DNA of 64,000 bases from Devosia sp. YIM 151766 (GTDB lineage: Bacteria; Pseudomonadota; Alphaproteobacteria; Rhizobiales; Devosiaceae): NCBI RefSeq assembly GCF_030285925.1, contig NZ_CP127251.1, positions 806,001 to 870,000 on the forward strand, in the 5' to 3' direction. Below, piece by piece: positions 16,985 through 24,801 of the stretch (its first letter is position 1; each line of letters begins with the position of its first letter). The notes beneath the pieces were generated by a model. The model was given only the letters and a program-made list of their open reading frames with translations, ran no database searches and was not told where the DNA came from. The position numbers were made by a program, and so were the translations under genes.

Positions 16985-17311
16985 ATGAGCATCAAGAAGA
17001 TCGACGACCGGTTCGCGGCCAGTGGGCAAATCCGTCCGGAAGACATCGAGCAATTGGCCAGGGATGGCTATGCCGCCATTATCTGCGCCAGGCCCGACGA
17101 TGAAGATGCCGGCCAGCCCGCCTTTGCCGAGATCGCAAGCGAAGCGGAAAAACATGGCCTGAAAGCCGTTCATATTCCGGTCAGCGGCACGCCCTCGCCC
17201 GAGCAGGTGAGCCAATTCAAGGCAGCGATGGCGGCTATCGAGGGCCCGGTTCTGGGCTATTGCCGCGCCGGGGGCAGGGCGGCATCGCTCTATTCGGCAA
17301 TGGAGCAGTAA
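16985..17311 (+). CDS. DUF442 / TIGR01244 phosphatase-like (rhodanese-related) protein
   Basis: This 108-residue protein matches the N-terminal domain of Blh proteins: MSIKKIDDRFAASGQI opens it and the likely active-site loop is GYCRAGGRA near residue 93, a cysteine followed by RAGGR as in the dual-specificity phosphatase/rhodanese-like fold. It is probably a sulfur transferase or thiol handling partner for the MBL dioxygenase encoded at 14805, since in other species the two are one polypeptide. AAGGAA lies about 9 bases before the ATG. It sits 37 bases after the second YeeE gene and 78 before the SulP gene. Confidence 0.85.
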   Translation: MSIKKIDDRFAASGQIRPEDIEQLARDGYAAIICARPDDEDAGQPAFAEIASEAEKHGLKAVHIPVSGTPSPEQVSQFKAAMAAIEGPVLGYCRAGGRAASLYSAMEQ

Positions 17312-17389
17312 GCCCCCGCCAAGCAAGGCGCTGCCACAATTTCCAGCGTGCAGCACCGGTCCCCCCATCTCGTTGCCGGCGGCCCATCC

Positions 17390-19114
17390 ATGTCCAATGC
17401 CTTCCGATATCTCCCCTTTCTTCAATGGGCGAAGACCTATGATGGCGGCACGCTGAGCAGCGACCTGCTGGCGGCACTGATCGTCACCATCATGCTGATC
17501 CCGCAATCGCTCGCTTATGCCATGCTGGCCGGCCTGCCGGCGGAAGTGGGGCTTTACGCGTCCATCCTGCCGCTGGTCGCCTATGCCATATTCGGCACCA
17601 GCCGCACGCTCGCAGTCGGGCCGGTGGCGGTGGTCTCGCTGATGACCGCTTCGGCAATCGGCCAGATCGCCGCCGAGGGCACGCTCGATTATCTCACCGC
17701 CGCCATCGTCCTCGCCTTGCTATCGGGCGGCATGCTCGTCGTCATGGGCATTTTCCGGCTCGGCTTCCTCGCCAATTTCCTCTCGCACCCGGTGATCTCG
17801 GGATTCATCACCGCCTCGGGCCTGCTGATCGCCGCCGGGCAATTGCGCCATATCCTTGGCCTCTCCGGTGGCGGCAACACGCTGCCTGAAATTGTCATCT
17901 CGCTTTCGGGCCATCTGGCGGCGATCAATCCGCCGACGCTGGCCATCGGCATCGGCGTGCTGGGTTTTCTGTTTTTTGCCCGCAAATATTTCAAGCCCCT
18001 GCTGCTCGCCCTCCGCATGCCGGCGCGCCTTGCCGACATGATGGCGAAGGCCGCGCCGATCCTCGCGGTCGCCGCCACTATCGCCCTTGCAGGCAGTTTC
18101 GATCTGGGCGCGCATGGTGTCGCATTGGTCGGTGAAATCCCCCAGGGCCTGCCGGCCTTCGGAGTGCCGGCCTTGTCGCTCGATCTGGTCTCGGCACTGC
18201 TGGCGCCGGCCTTCCTCATCTCGGTGGTGGGTTTCGTGGAATCGGTTTCCGTCGGCCAGACCCTGGCCGCCAAGCGTCGCCAGCGCATCGATCCCGACCA
18301 GGAACTGATTGGCCTCGGCGCCGCCAATATCGCGGCCGGATTGTCATCGGGCTATCCGGTCACCGGCGGTTTTGCGCGCTCGGTGGTCAATTTCGATGCC
18401 GGGGCGCAAACGCCGGCCGCCGGCGTGTTCACCGCGATCGGCATCGCGCTCGCCGCCTTGTTCCTCACCCCGTTGCTCGCCGGTCTCCCGCAGGCGACGC
18501 TGGCCGCCACCATCATCGTCGCGGTGCTGACGCTGGTGGATTTGGGCGCGGTAAGGCGGGTCTTTATCTATTCGAAATCCGACTTCGCCGCCATGGCCGC
18601 CACGATCCTGGTGACGCTCGGCTGGGGCGTGGAACTGGGCATTGTCGCCGGGGTGCTGCTGTCCTTGCTGTTGCATCTCTATCGGACCAGCAAGCCGCAT
18701 GTCGCCATTGTCGGCCAGGTGCCCGGCACCGAACATTATCGCAATATCGAACGGCATTCCGTGCTCACCCGTCCGGAAATCCTCTCGATCCGTATCGATG
18801 AAAGCCTCTATTTCGCCAATTCGCGCTTTCTCGAAGACACCATCGCCGCCAATGTGGCCGATCGTCCCGAACTCGAAAACGTCATCCTGATGTGCTCGGC
18901 CGTCAATGCCATCGACGCCTCGGCGCTGGAAAGCCTCGTGGAGATCAACCGCCGCCTCGCCGATGCCGGCATCGGCTTCCACCTTTCCGAGGTCAAGGGA
19001 CCGGTCATGGACCGGCTCAAGGGCACCGAGTTTTTCAAGCAGCTTAACGGCGAAATCTATCTCAGCCAGCACGAGGCCGTTTCCGCCGTAAAAAACGCAT
19101 TGGCAGCGGCATAG
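17390..19114 (+). CDS. SulP-family anion permease with STAS domain
   Basis: This 574-residue inner-membrane transporter has an N-terminal SulP core of about 11-14 helices (family signature near residues 45-75, PQSLAYAMLAGLPAEVGLYA) and a C-terminal STAS domain from about residue 440. SulP proteins carry sulfate, bicarbonate or other anions. As the last gene of a persulfide-oxidising operon it may move the sulfite or sulfate produced, though the family also includes bicarbonate carriers. I prefer ATG 17390 to the upstream GTG 17348 because family members begin with FRYLPFLQWAK just before the first helix. Confidence 0.9.
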   Translation: MSNAFRYLPFLQWAKTYDGGTLSSDLLAALIVTIMLIPQSLAYAMLAGLPAEVGLYASILPLVAYAIFGTSRTLAVGPVAVVSLMTASAIGQIAAEGTLDYLTAAIVLALLSGGMLVVMGIFRLGFLANFLSHPVISGFITASGLLIAAGQLRHILGLSGGGNTLPEIVISLSGHLAAINPPTLAIGIGVLGFLFFARKYFKPLLLALRMPARLADMMAKAAPILAVAATIALAGSFDLGAHGVALVGEIPQGLPAFGVPALSLDLVSALLAPAFLISVVGFVESVSVGQTLAAKRRQRIDPDQELIGLGAANIAAGLSSGYPVTGGFARSVVNFDAGAQTPAAGVFTAIGIALAALFLTPLLAGLPQATLAATIIVAVLTLVDLGAVRRVFIYSKSDFAAMAATILVTLGWGVELGIVAGVLLSLLLHLYRTSKPHVAIVGQVPGTEHYRNIERHSVLTRPEILSIRIDESLYFANSRFLEDTIAANVADRPELENVILMCSAVNAIDASALESLVEINRRLADAGIGFHLSEVKGPVMDRLKGTEFFKQLNGEIYLSQHEAVSAVKNALAAA

Positions 19115-19151
19115 ACTCGCGCGGCGAAAGCCGGAAATTGCGTCTCGGCTT

Positions 19152-19169
19152 GCCGGTAAGAAGACCGGC
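19152..19169. terminator. small hairpin between convergent sulP and gntR-type genes
   Basis: Arms GCCGGT and ACCGGC are separated by 6 bases and sit exactly between the two stop codons. The stem is short and there is no strong T-run, so this is only a possible shared terminator. Confidence 0.3.
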
Positions 19170-20242
19170 TAACGCCGTGCGGTCGAGGCTCTGATGATCA
19201 GGTCGGGATCGAGCACCGCCTTGATCGGCGGGCCTTCATAGGCATTGTCCAACCGGTCCTTCAACAAGCGGAGGGCGACCTGGCCAACCGAGAACGGGTG
19301 TGAGTTGACGCTGGTCAGCGGTGGATCCATGGATCGCGCCCACAGACTATTGGCGATGGAGATCACCGAGACATCCTGTGGCGTACGCAGGCCGGCATCA
19401 CGCAAGCCCTGCAACACGCCCATCGCGGTGATGTCATTGCGCGCGAAAACCGCCGAAAACTCTACGCCCTCCGCAACAAGGTCCAGAACCGCTTGGCGCC
19501 CCGTTGCCTCGGAAGGCTGATCATAAATGCGCACAAGTTCGGGCTTGATGGGCAGCCTGCGGGCGCGCAGCACGTCATGATAGCCATCCACCGGGGAGAA
19601 GCCCGGCAAGATCGGCAAACCCTCGATATAGGCTATGCGCTGGTGCCCGAATTCGATGAGGTGCTCGACTGCCTGCTGCGCCGCCATGCGATAGTCGATC
19701 CGCACGCCATCGCAAGCCACGTCTTTCGGCCAGCGACCGATATAAACCGCCGGCTTGCCGCCATGCAGGAATTTTTGCATGCCGCTGGAGCCTCTCTCGG
19801 TGGAATCGGGAACGACCAGCGCGCCGCATATGGTCGGATCGGACGCCGACTGCTCCAGCACCCGCGCTTCAGTGTCGACCGAATAGTCGGACTGGCTCAC
19901 CATGAGGCGCAGACCGAGCCGCCGCGCTTCCTTCTCAATGCCATTCACCATCTCGCCGTAATAGGGGTTCGAGAAGGTCGGAACCAGGACCGCGACAACG
20001 TTCTGAACCTGGATATCCCTGATACCGGCAAGCCTGGGGCCCGACACGAACGTGCCGCGGCCCGGTTGTCGTTGAAGCCGCCCCTTATGGACCAGATCAT
20101 CGATGGCCCGCCGGACAGTGGTTCGGGACAGGCCCAGCTCCTCGACAAGCTGCCGCTCCGAGGGAACCGCCTCTCCAAGCGGATAGAGCCCCGTATCGAT
20201 GCGCTCGATCAGAAGATCAACTAAAGTACTGGTCTTATCCAT
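19169..20242 (-). CDS. GntR/LacI-hybrid transcriptional regulator (AraR-like)
   Basis: This 357-residue repressor joins an N-terminal GntR winged helix (residues about 5-70, PSERQLVEELGLSRTTVRRA and RQPGRGTFVSGP) to a C-terminal LacI/GalR periplasmic-binding-protein-like domain (about 80-355, VLVPTFSNPYYGEMVNGIE and the FARNDITAMGVLQGL region). This is the AraR-type architecture, where a sugar ligand releases DNA. It diverges from the amino-sugar operon, and identical-type palindromes lie over both promoters (20264-20279 and 20518-20533), so it probably represses both itself and the operon. The inducer is likely the transported amino sugar or its phosphate. Confidence 0.93.
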   Translation of the reverse strand: MDKTSTLVDLLIERIDTGLYPLGEAVPSERQLVEELGLSRTTVRRAIDDLVHKGRLQRQPGRGTFVSGPRLAGIRDIQVQNVVAVLVPTFSNPYYGEMVNGIEKEARRLGLRLMVSQSDYSVDTEARVLEQSASDPTICGALVVPDSTERGSSGMQKFLHGGKPAVYIGRWPKDVACDGVRIDYRMAAQQAVEHLIEFGHQRIAYIEGLPILPGFSPVDGYHDVLRARRLPIKPELVRIYDQPSEATGRQAVLDLVAEGVEFSAVFARNDITAMGVLQGLRDAGLRTPQDVSVISIANSLWARSMDPPLTSVNSHPFSVGQVALRLLKDRLDNAYEGPPIKAVLDPDLIIRASTARR

Positions 20243-20263
20243 AATGGCCTATTGACGCAATTC

Positions 20264-20279
20264 ATGATACATGTATCAT
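20264..20279. promoter_or_regulatory. 16-base perfect palindromic operator at the regulator gene
   Basis: ATGATACATGTATCAT is a perfect dyad, 21 bases upstream of the regulator start. Read leftward, TATGAT (20280-20275) overlaps it and could be the -10 of the regulator's own promoter. A near-identical site lies at 20518. Confidence 0.75.
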
Positions 20280-20475
20280 ACCACTAACGGGTTGAGCGAG
20301 GAGTGACAATGCCGGTCCTGATTTTGCGGATATCGACTGGTTTCTGCTGATTTTCCCTCGATGTTTCAGGGCGTTAGGTTCTGAGCGTTGAGGAATTCCA
20401 GCATTTTTCTTGGTGTGCACGTGTCGGCAATATCCGAGTTTTTCAGTCCGGTTGGGTCTTTGGCAGAGAGAATAA

Positions 20476-20502
20476 CCTGAATCAGCCTCATATCGATTCA
20501 GG
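20476..20502. promoter_or_regulatory. inverted repeat next to the -35 region of the amino-sugar operon
   Basis: Arms CCTGAATC (20476-20483) and GATTCAGG (20495-20502) are perfect with an 11-base spacer. They end 15 bases before the -10 box, overlapping where the -35 must be. It could bind a second regulator. Confidence 0.4.
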
Positions 20503-20516
20503 AATTCAGTACCGAA

Positions 20517-20533
20517 TATAATACCGGTATCAT
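20517..20533 (+). promoter_or_regulatory. operator overlapping a TATAAT -10 box of the amino-sugar operon
   Basis: The dyad ATAATACCGGTATCAT (20518-20533) differs from the operator at 20264 only in the central two bases and one arm base. A perfect TATAAT (20517-20522) is embedded in it, 86 bases upstream of the first gene. The -35 is weak. Repressor binding here would directly block RNA polymerase. Confidence 0.72.
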
Positions 20534-20607
20534 GGCGCCGGTCCAGCGAAAAATTTTCTGACACTGCGGCATTCATTCCGCAGCGTCTCTCACAAATGAG
20601 GACGTTT

Positions 20608-21627
20608 ATGAAGAAGGGATTTGCCCTTATCGGCGCGGGATTGTTCGGTCAGCGGCATGCGCAGGCCTATCAGCGCCATCCCTTGGTGGATTTCAAATAT
20701 GTTTGCGACCTGGACGAGGCGCGCGCCAAGGCCGTTGCGGAAACCTATGGCGCCCAGGCTTTCACGACGGATTTCAATGAAATCATGGCTGATCCCGATG
20801 TCATCGCTGTCTCGGTGGCCACGCCCGATCCTGCGCATCGCGCGGCTGTTGTGGCCGCCGCTGGGGCCGGCAAGCATATCCTGGTGGAAAAGCCGCTGGC
20901 GACGAGCGTGGAGGACGCCGAGGCCATGATTGCCGCGGCCGATAAGGCCGGCGTCAAGCTCATGGTGGACTTCCACAATCGCGCCAATCCGCCCATGGTG
21001 GCGGCGCGGGATGCCGTCGCCCGCGGCGATATCGGTAAGCCCTCCTATGTCTATGCCCGTTTGAGCAACACGGTGGCGGTGCCGCGCGACATGCTGAAAT
21101 GGTCCAGCCAGTCTTCGGCCCTGTGGTTCCTGGGCAGCCATATGATCGACATCGTCGGCTGGATTCTCGATGACAAACCGGTGCGGGCCTATGTGGTTTC
21201 CCGCGATGGCATCCTCAAGGAAATGGGCGTCGATGCCCCCGATTTCCACGTTGCCACCGTCGAATATGAGAGCGGCACCGTCGGTGTGTTCGAACATGCC
21301 TGGATTCTGCCCGACACCTATAACACCGTCAAAGACCTCAAGATCGAATTGCTGGGCAGCAAGGGCGCCATCAACATCGACGGCTCGCACAACCGGACCA
21401 TGGAACTCTACACGCAGCAGAAAGGGGCGTTCCCGGACATGCTGGTCCCCCCATTCGGCCCGCATTTGACCGGCTTCGTGCTCGATGCCGTGGTGCATTT
21501 CGTTGAAGCCGTGCTCTTCGACAAGCCGGTGCTCGCCACCGGCGAAGAGGGCCTGGCCAATACCAGGATCATCAGCGCCCTGGTCGAAGCCGCGCGTCTC
21601 GGCCAGCCAGTTCAATTGCCGCGATGA
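20608..21627 (+). CDS. Gfo/Idh/MocA-family oxidoreductase
   Basis: This 339-residue NAD(P)-dependent sugar oxidoreductase has the N-terminal Rossmann motif LIGAGLFGQRHAQAY, the family motif EKPLA near residue 96 and the C-terminal alpha/beta domain. It is the first gene of the amino-sugar operon. These enzymes act on sugars, inositols or their derivatives; the precise reaction is unknown, but an epimerising or oxidising step on the imported sugar is plausible. ATG 20608 is preferred because GAGG lies 6 bases upstream; an ATG at 20596 overlaps that ribosome site. Confidence 0.9.
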   Translation: MKKGFALIGAGLFGQRHAQAYQRHPLVDFKYVCDLDEARAKAVAETYGAQAFTTDFNEIMADPDVIAVSVATPDPAHRAAVVAAAGAGKHILVEKPLATSVEDAEAMIAAADKAGVKLMVDFHNRANPPMVAARDAVARGDIGKPSYVYARLSNTVAVPRDMLKWSSQSSALWFLGSHMIDIVGWILDDKPVRAYVVSRDGILKEMGVDAPDFHVATVEYESGTVGVFEHAWILPDTYNTVKDLKIELLGSKGAINIDGSHNRTMELYTQQKGAFPDMLVPPFGPHLTGFVLDAVVHFVEAVLFDKPVLATGEEGLANTRIISALVEAARLGQPVQLPR

Positions 21628-21649
21628 TCCGGGCGCGAAGGACCTCGTC

Positions 21650-22585
21650 ATGACCCATCATCTGCTATCGGAACTCGATCAGTTGATCTCCGAGGCGAGA
21701 AACCCGGCGGCCGAAGGTCTCGATGGTGCCAGCGCGCTCGAACTGGTGGGGTTGATGAACCAGGAGGACCGTCGAGTCGCCGAGGCGGTCGAAGAAGTTC
21801 TTCCCGAAATCGCCCAGGCCGTGGAGCTTGTCAGCGCCGCTTTTCGTGCCGGCGGCCGCCTGATCTACACCGGCGCCGGCACCAGCGGGCGGCTCGGCGT
21901 CCTCGATGCGTCGGAATGTCCGCCGACATTCGGCGTCGACGAAGCAATGGTCGTGGGGATCATTGCCGGCGGCGACCTGGCGCTGCGCCACGCCATGGAA
22001 GGCGCCGAGGACGATGAGGCGGCCGCTATCGAGGACCTGAAAAGGCACCAGTTGAAGGCGCAGGATGTGGTCGTCGGCTTGGCTGCGTCCGGCCGTACGC
22101 CCTATGTGCTGGCGGGCCTGCGCTATGCCAGGTCGCTCGGGGCCGTAACCATCGGCATCACCTGCAATCCGGGATCGCCCATCACCGAAGCCGCGCAATT
22201 GGCCATCGTGCCGGTGGTGGGGCCGGAAGTGTTGACCGGCTCGACCCGGCTCAAATCAGGCACGGCCCAGAAAATGGTGCTCAACATGCTGACGACGGCC
22301 AGCATGGTCCGCATCGGCAAGACCTTTGGCAATCTCATGGTCGACATGCGCGCGACCAATGACAAGCTCAAGGCCCGCGCCTTGCGCATTATCGGCCAGG
22401 CGACCGATGCCTCGCTTCAGGAGGCGGAAGCGGCGCTGGCCCGGGCCGACAACAACGTCAAGGTCGCCATCTTCATGGTCCTGTCGGGCCTCGATGCGCC
22501 CGAGGCGCGGCAGCGGCTCGCGCAGGCGAACGGAATTCTGCGAACGGCACTGGATGCATCCGGTGCCCAAGCAGCCAGCAAATAA
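21650..22585 (+). CDS. murQ: N-acetylmuramic acid 6-phosphate etherase
   Basis: This 311-residue SIS-domain lyase cleaves the lactyl ether of MurNAc-6-phosphate to give GlcNAc-6-phosphate and D-lactate, a step of peptidoglycan sugar recycling and scavenging. The family signatures YTGAGTSGRLGVLDASE (about residues 69-85) and STRLKSGTAQKMVLN are intact, including the catalytic Glu. It lies 22 bases after the oxidoreductase gene and before a sugar ABC transporter; GAAGGA precedes the ATG at 21650. The open frame extends further upstream, inside the previous gene. Its presence is the strongest clue to the operon's substrate. Confidence 0.95.
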   Translation: MTHHLLSELDQLISEARNPAAEGLDGASALELVGLMNQEDRRVAEAVEEVLPEIAQAVELVSAAFRAGGRLIYTGAGTSGRLGVLDASECPPTFGVDEAMVVGIIAGGDLALRHAMEGAEDDEAAAIEDLKRHQLKAQDVVVGLAASGRTPYVLAGLRYARSLGAVTIGITCNPGSPITEAAQLAIVPVVGPEVLTGSTRLKSGTAQKMVLNMLTTASMVRIGKTFGNLMVDMRATNDKLKARALRIIGQATDASLQEAEAALARADNNVKVAIFMVLSGLDAPEARQRLAQANGILRTALDASGAQAASK

Positions 22586-22600
22586 ACAAGGGAGACTACA

Positions 22601-23845
22601 ATGAAAACTTTGGTTCTATCGGCAATGGCGGCATTGCTGCTCGGCTCGGTCTCGGCGCAGGCTCAGGGTGTCACCCTCAATGTGCCGAGCTGGATGTGGG
22701 AAGAAGGGCAGGTTGGCGAATGGTTCAAGCGGAACACCGCCGAATTCGAAGCCTCCTCCGGCAACACGGTTTCCGCCACCCAGATTCCATCGGCCGACTT
22801 CGAAAAAGTCGTGATCACTCAGATCGCCGGCGGCGCCGTTCCCGACCTGATGACTGCCTTTACCAGCATGCTGCCCCCGATGATCAATGCCGGCACCCTG
22901 GCGCCGCTCGATCAATGTATCGCCGATGGCGGTTTCGGCGACCGGCTGCTCAAATCGGTCGATTTCGCCAAGGTCGATGACGTCATTTATGGCGTGCCGG
23001 TCACCATGAGCCCCTGGTCCGTGGTGGTGAACAGGAAGCTTCTTGCCGAGGCCGGCATCGAAGAAATGCCGCGTACCGTCGAGGAGCTTCATGCCGCCTC
23101 GCTCGCGGTCAAGGAAAAAACCGGCGCCTATGGCTATGCCTTCGGCAATGACATGGCAGCGCCCCTGCACGTCTATATCAATTCGATGCAATGGGTGCTC
23201 GGATTTGGCTCGGACTGGTCGCAGCCGGACGGAACCATCACCGCCAACGATCCCCGCAATATCGAGGCTATCGGCTGGGTGAAGCGTTTCCTCGATGAGG
23301 GTCTGGCGCCGATCGGTCTCGGCGTCATCCAGGCGCGCGACCTGTTCGTTGACGGCAAGGTCGCCATTATGTTTGAAGGCCCCTGGCTGATGACCCAGAT
23401 CCAGGACCAGAAGCCGGAAATGATGGCGGATATCGATTTTGAGGTCGTGCCGACCCCGACCCATGCGGCGGTAACCGGCGGCGCGTTCTTCGTCATTCCG
23501 GCAAAGGCGTCGAACCCCGAACAGGCCTGTGAATTGTTGACGGCCTATATGGACGAGGAAGCCCAGCGCCGTTGGCTGGAAGACCTGCTACAGATTCCCG
23601 GCACCACGGCAGAACCCAGCGCCGAATTCCTCGAGGAGAACGCCTGGGTGGGCAATATGGCGACGATCGCCGCCCAATATCCCGGCGGCATCGGCTATGC
23701 GCCTCCCGGCTATCTGATCGATGCGGGCGAATTCCGCCAGATGGTTGTCGACGCCCTGTCCGAGATCTATTCCGGCCGCGCTTCAGTCGAAGACGGGCTG
23801 AACACTCTTCAGGCCAAGTTGGAAAACTGGTCGGCTACTCTGTAA
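22601..23845 (+). CDS. sugar ABC transporter substrate-binding protein (family 1)
   Basis: This 414-residue periplasmic protein has a clean signal peptide (MKTLVLSAMAALLLGSVSAQA, one long hydrophobic stretch with an Ala-x-Ala cleavage site near residue 21), followed by the two-lobed fold of carbohydrate-binding proteins of the MalE/UgpB type. Motifs such as GKVAIMFEGPWLM and GGAFFVIPAKASNPEQA fit the family. It should capture the sugar handled by MurQ and the BadF kinase, perhaps MurNAc, anhydro-MurNAc or GlcNAc-containing fragments; the ligand is inferred from neighbours only. GGGAG precedes the ATG. A strong hairpin follows the stop. Confidence 0.93.
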   Translation: MKTLVLSAMAALLLGSVSAQAQGVTLNVPSWMWEEGQVGEWFKRNTAEFEASSGNTVSATQIPSADFEKVVITQIAGGAVPDLMTAFTSMLPPMINAGTLAPLDQCIADGGFGDRLLKSVDFAKVDDVIYGVPVTMSPWSVVVNRKLLAEAGIEEMPRTVEELHAASLAVKEKTGAYGYAFGNDMAAPLHVYINSMQWVLGFGSDWSQPDGTITANDPRNIEAIGWVKRFLDEGLAPIGLGVIQARDLFVDGKVAIMFEGPWLMTQIQDQKPEMMADIDFEVVPTPTHAAVTGGAFFVIPAKASNPEQACELLTAYMDEEAQRRWLEDLLQIPGTTAEPSAEFLEENAWVGNMATIAAQYPGGIGYAPPGYLIDAGEFRQMVVDALSEIYSGRASVEDGLNTLQAKLENWSATL

Positions 23846-23860
23846 CACTTGATCTGGCTT

Positions 23861-23889
23861 CCCGGAGTGCACGGAACATGCACTCCGGG
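23861..23889 (+). promoter_or_regulatory. strong intercistronic hairpin after the binding-protein gene
   Basis: Perfect 11-base arms CCCGGAGTGCA (23861-23871) and TGCACTCCGGG (23879-23889) have a 7-base loop and no following T-run. In sugar ABC operons such stems protect the upstream transcript and reduce downstream expression, so that binding protein exceeds permease. Confidence 0.7.
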
Positions 23890-23892
23890 ACA

Positions 23893-24801
23893 ATGAAGCG
23901 GAGCATTCCCGGCATGCTGCAATCCATAAAGCGATCGAATCTTCTGCCTCTATGGCTGTTGGGCCCGGTGGGATTGCTGCTCCTGGTGATCCTGATCTGG
24001 CCGATCATGCAGGGGATCGCCCTCAGCTTCTACAACACCAGAATTCTTACCTATTCCGAAGGTCGCTTCATCGGTTTGGCGAACTTCAATGCCCTGTTCC
24101 AGGACGAGTATTTCTGGAACTCCCTCAGGGTCACGGCCATCTATGGCGTCGCGTCGGTATCCGCGACTTATGCGCTCGGATTGGGCTTTGCCTTATTGCT
24201 GAACCGGGAATTTGCCGGTCGCGGCCTGATCCGGACGATTTTCATCCTGCCATGGGCCATTCCCGAAGTGGTCGCCGTTCTCATCTTTGTCTGGATGCTC
24301 GATCCGCAATTCGGCGTCCTGAACTATGTGTTCACGAGCCTGGGTTTGATCAGCGGACCGCTGCCCTGGCTTTCCCAGTCCCATCTGGCGTTGCCGGCCC
24401 TCGTCGCGCTCACGGCCTGGCAACAGTTTCCGCTTGCCATGCTGATCCTGCTGGCAGGGTTGCAGATGATCCCCAAGGAGCAATACGAGGCAGCCACCAT
24501 TGACGGGGCCGGCGCCGTCTCGCGCTTCTTCCATGTCACGCTGCCCGCCCTGCGCTCGGTGAACATCATCCTCATTCTGCTGCTGACGCTGAACTCGTTC
24601 CGGCGCGTCACGATGATCTATGCCATGACCCGTGGCGGGCCGGCGCGCTCCACCGAGACGCTGTCCATCCTCACCTACAATACCGCCTTCGAATATCAAC
24701 GGATCGGCTATGCCGCCGCAGTCGGCACGGCTTTGCTCATGATCCTGCTATTCTTCAGCGTGGTCTATTTCTGGGCCACCAGGCAAGGAAAGGACGCCTG
24801 A
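23893..24801 (+). CDS. sugar ABC transporter permease (MalF/UgpA type)
   Basis: This inner-membrane protein of about 302 residues has six predicted helices and the EAA loop EAATIDGAGAVSRFFHVTLP that docks onto the ATPase. It forms the channel together with the next gene product. The start is uncertain: ATG 23878 lies within the hairpin, ATG 23893 immediately follows it and ATG 23914 is also possible; none has a strong ribosome site. A longer frame that begins inside the binding-protein gene is not used. The stop overlaps the next start by one base (TGATG). Confidence 0.9.
   Translation: MKRSIPGMLQSIKRSNLLPLWLLGPVGLLLLVILIWPIMQGIALSFYNTRILTYSEGRFIGLANFNALFQDEYFWNSLRVTAIYGVASVSATYALGLGFALLLNREFAGRGLIRTIFILPWAIPEVVAVLIFVWMLDPQFGVLNYVFTSLGLISGPLPWLSQSHLALPALVALTAWQQFPLAMLILLAGLQMIPKEQYEAATIDGAGAVSRFFHVTLPALRSVNIILILLLTLNSFRRVTMIYAMTRGGPARSTETLSILTYNTAFEYQRIGYAAAVGTALLMILLFFSVVYFWATRQGKDA

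Larger units (their letters stand above)
20243..20607. other. 365-base divergent regulatory region
   Basis: It separates the GntR-type regulator from the amino-sugar operon and holds two copies of one 16-base palindrome, one near each gene, plus a second inverted repeat (20476-20502). Base composition is more AT-rich than the surroundings. A leftward open frame of 104 codons crosses most of it but has no ribosome site and overlaps both operators, so I do not call it a gene. Confidence 0.7.

Noticed and set aside
20262..20576. Leftward 104-codon frame between the regulator and the amino-sugar operon
   Set aside because: It overlaps both operators and the TATAAT box, lacks a ribosome site and resembles no protein.
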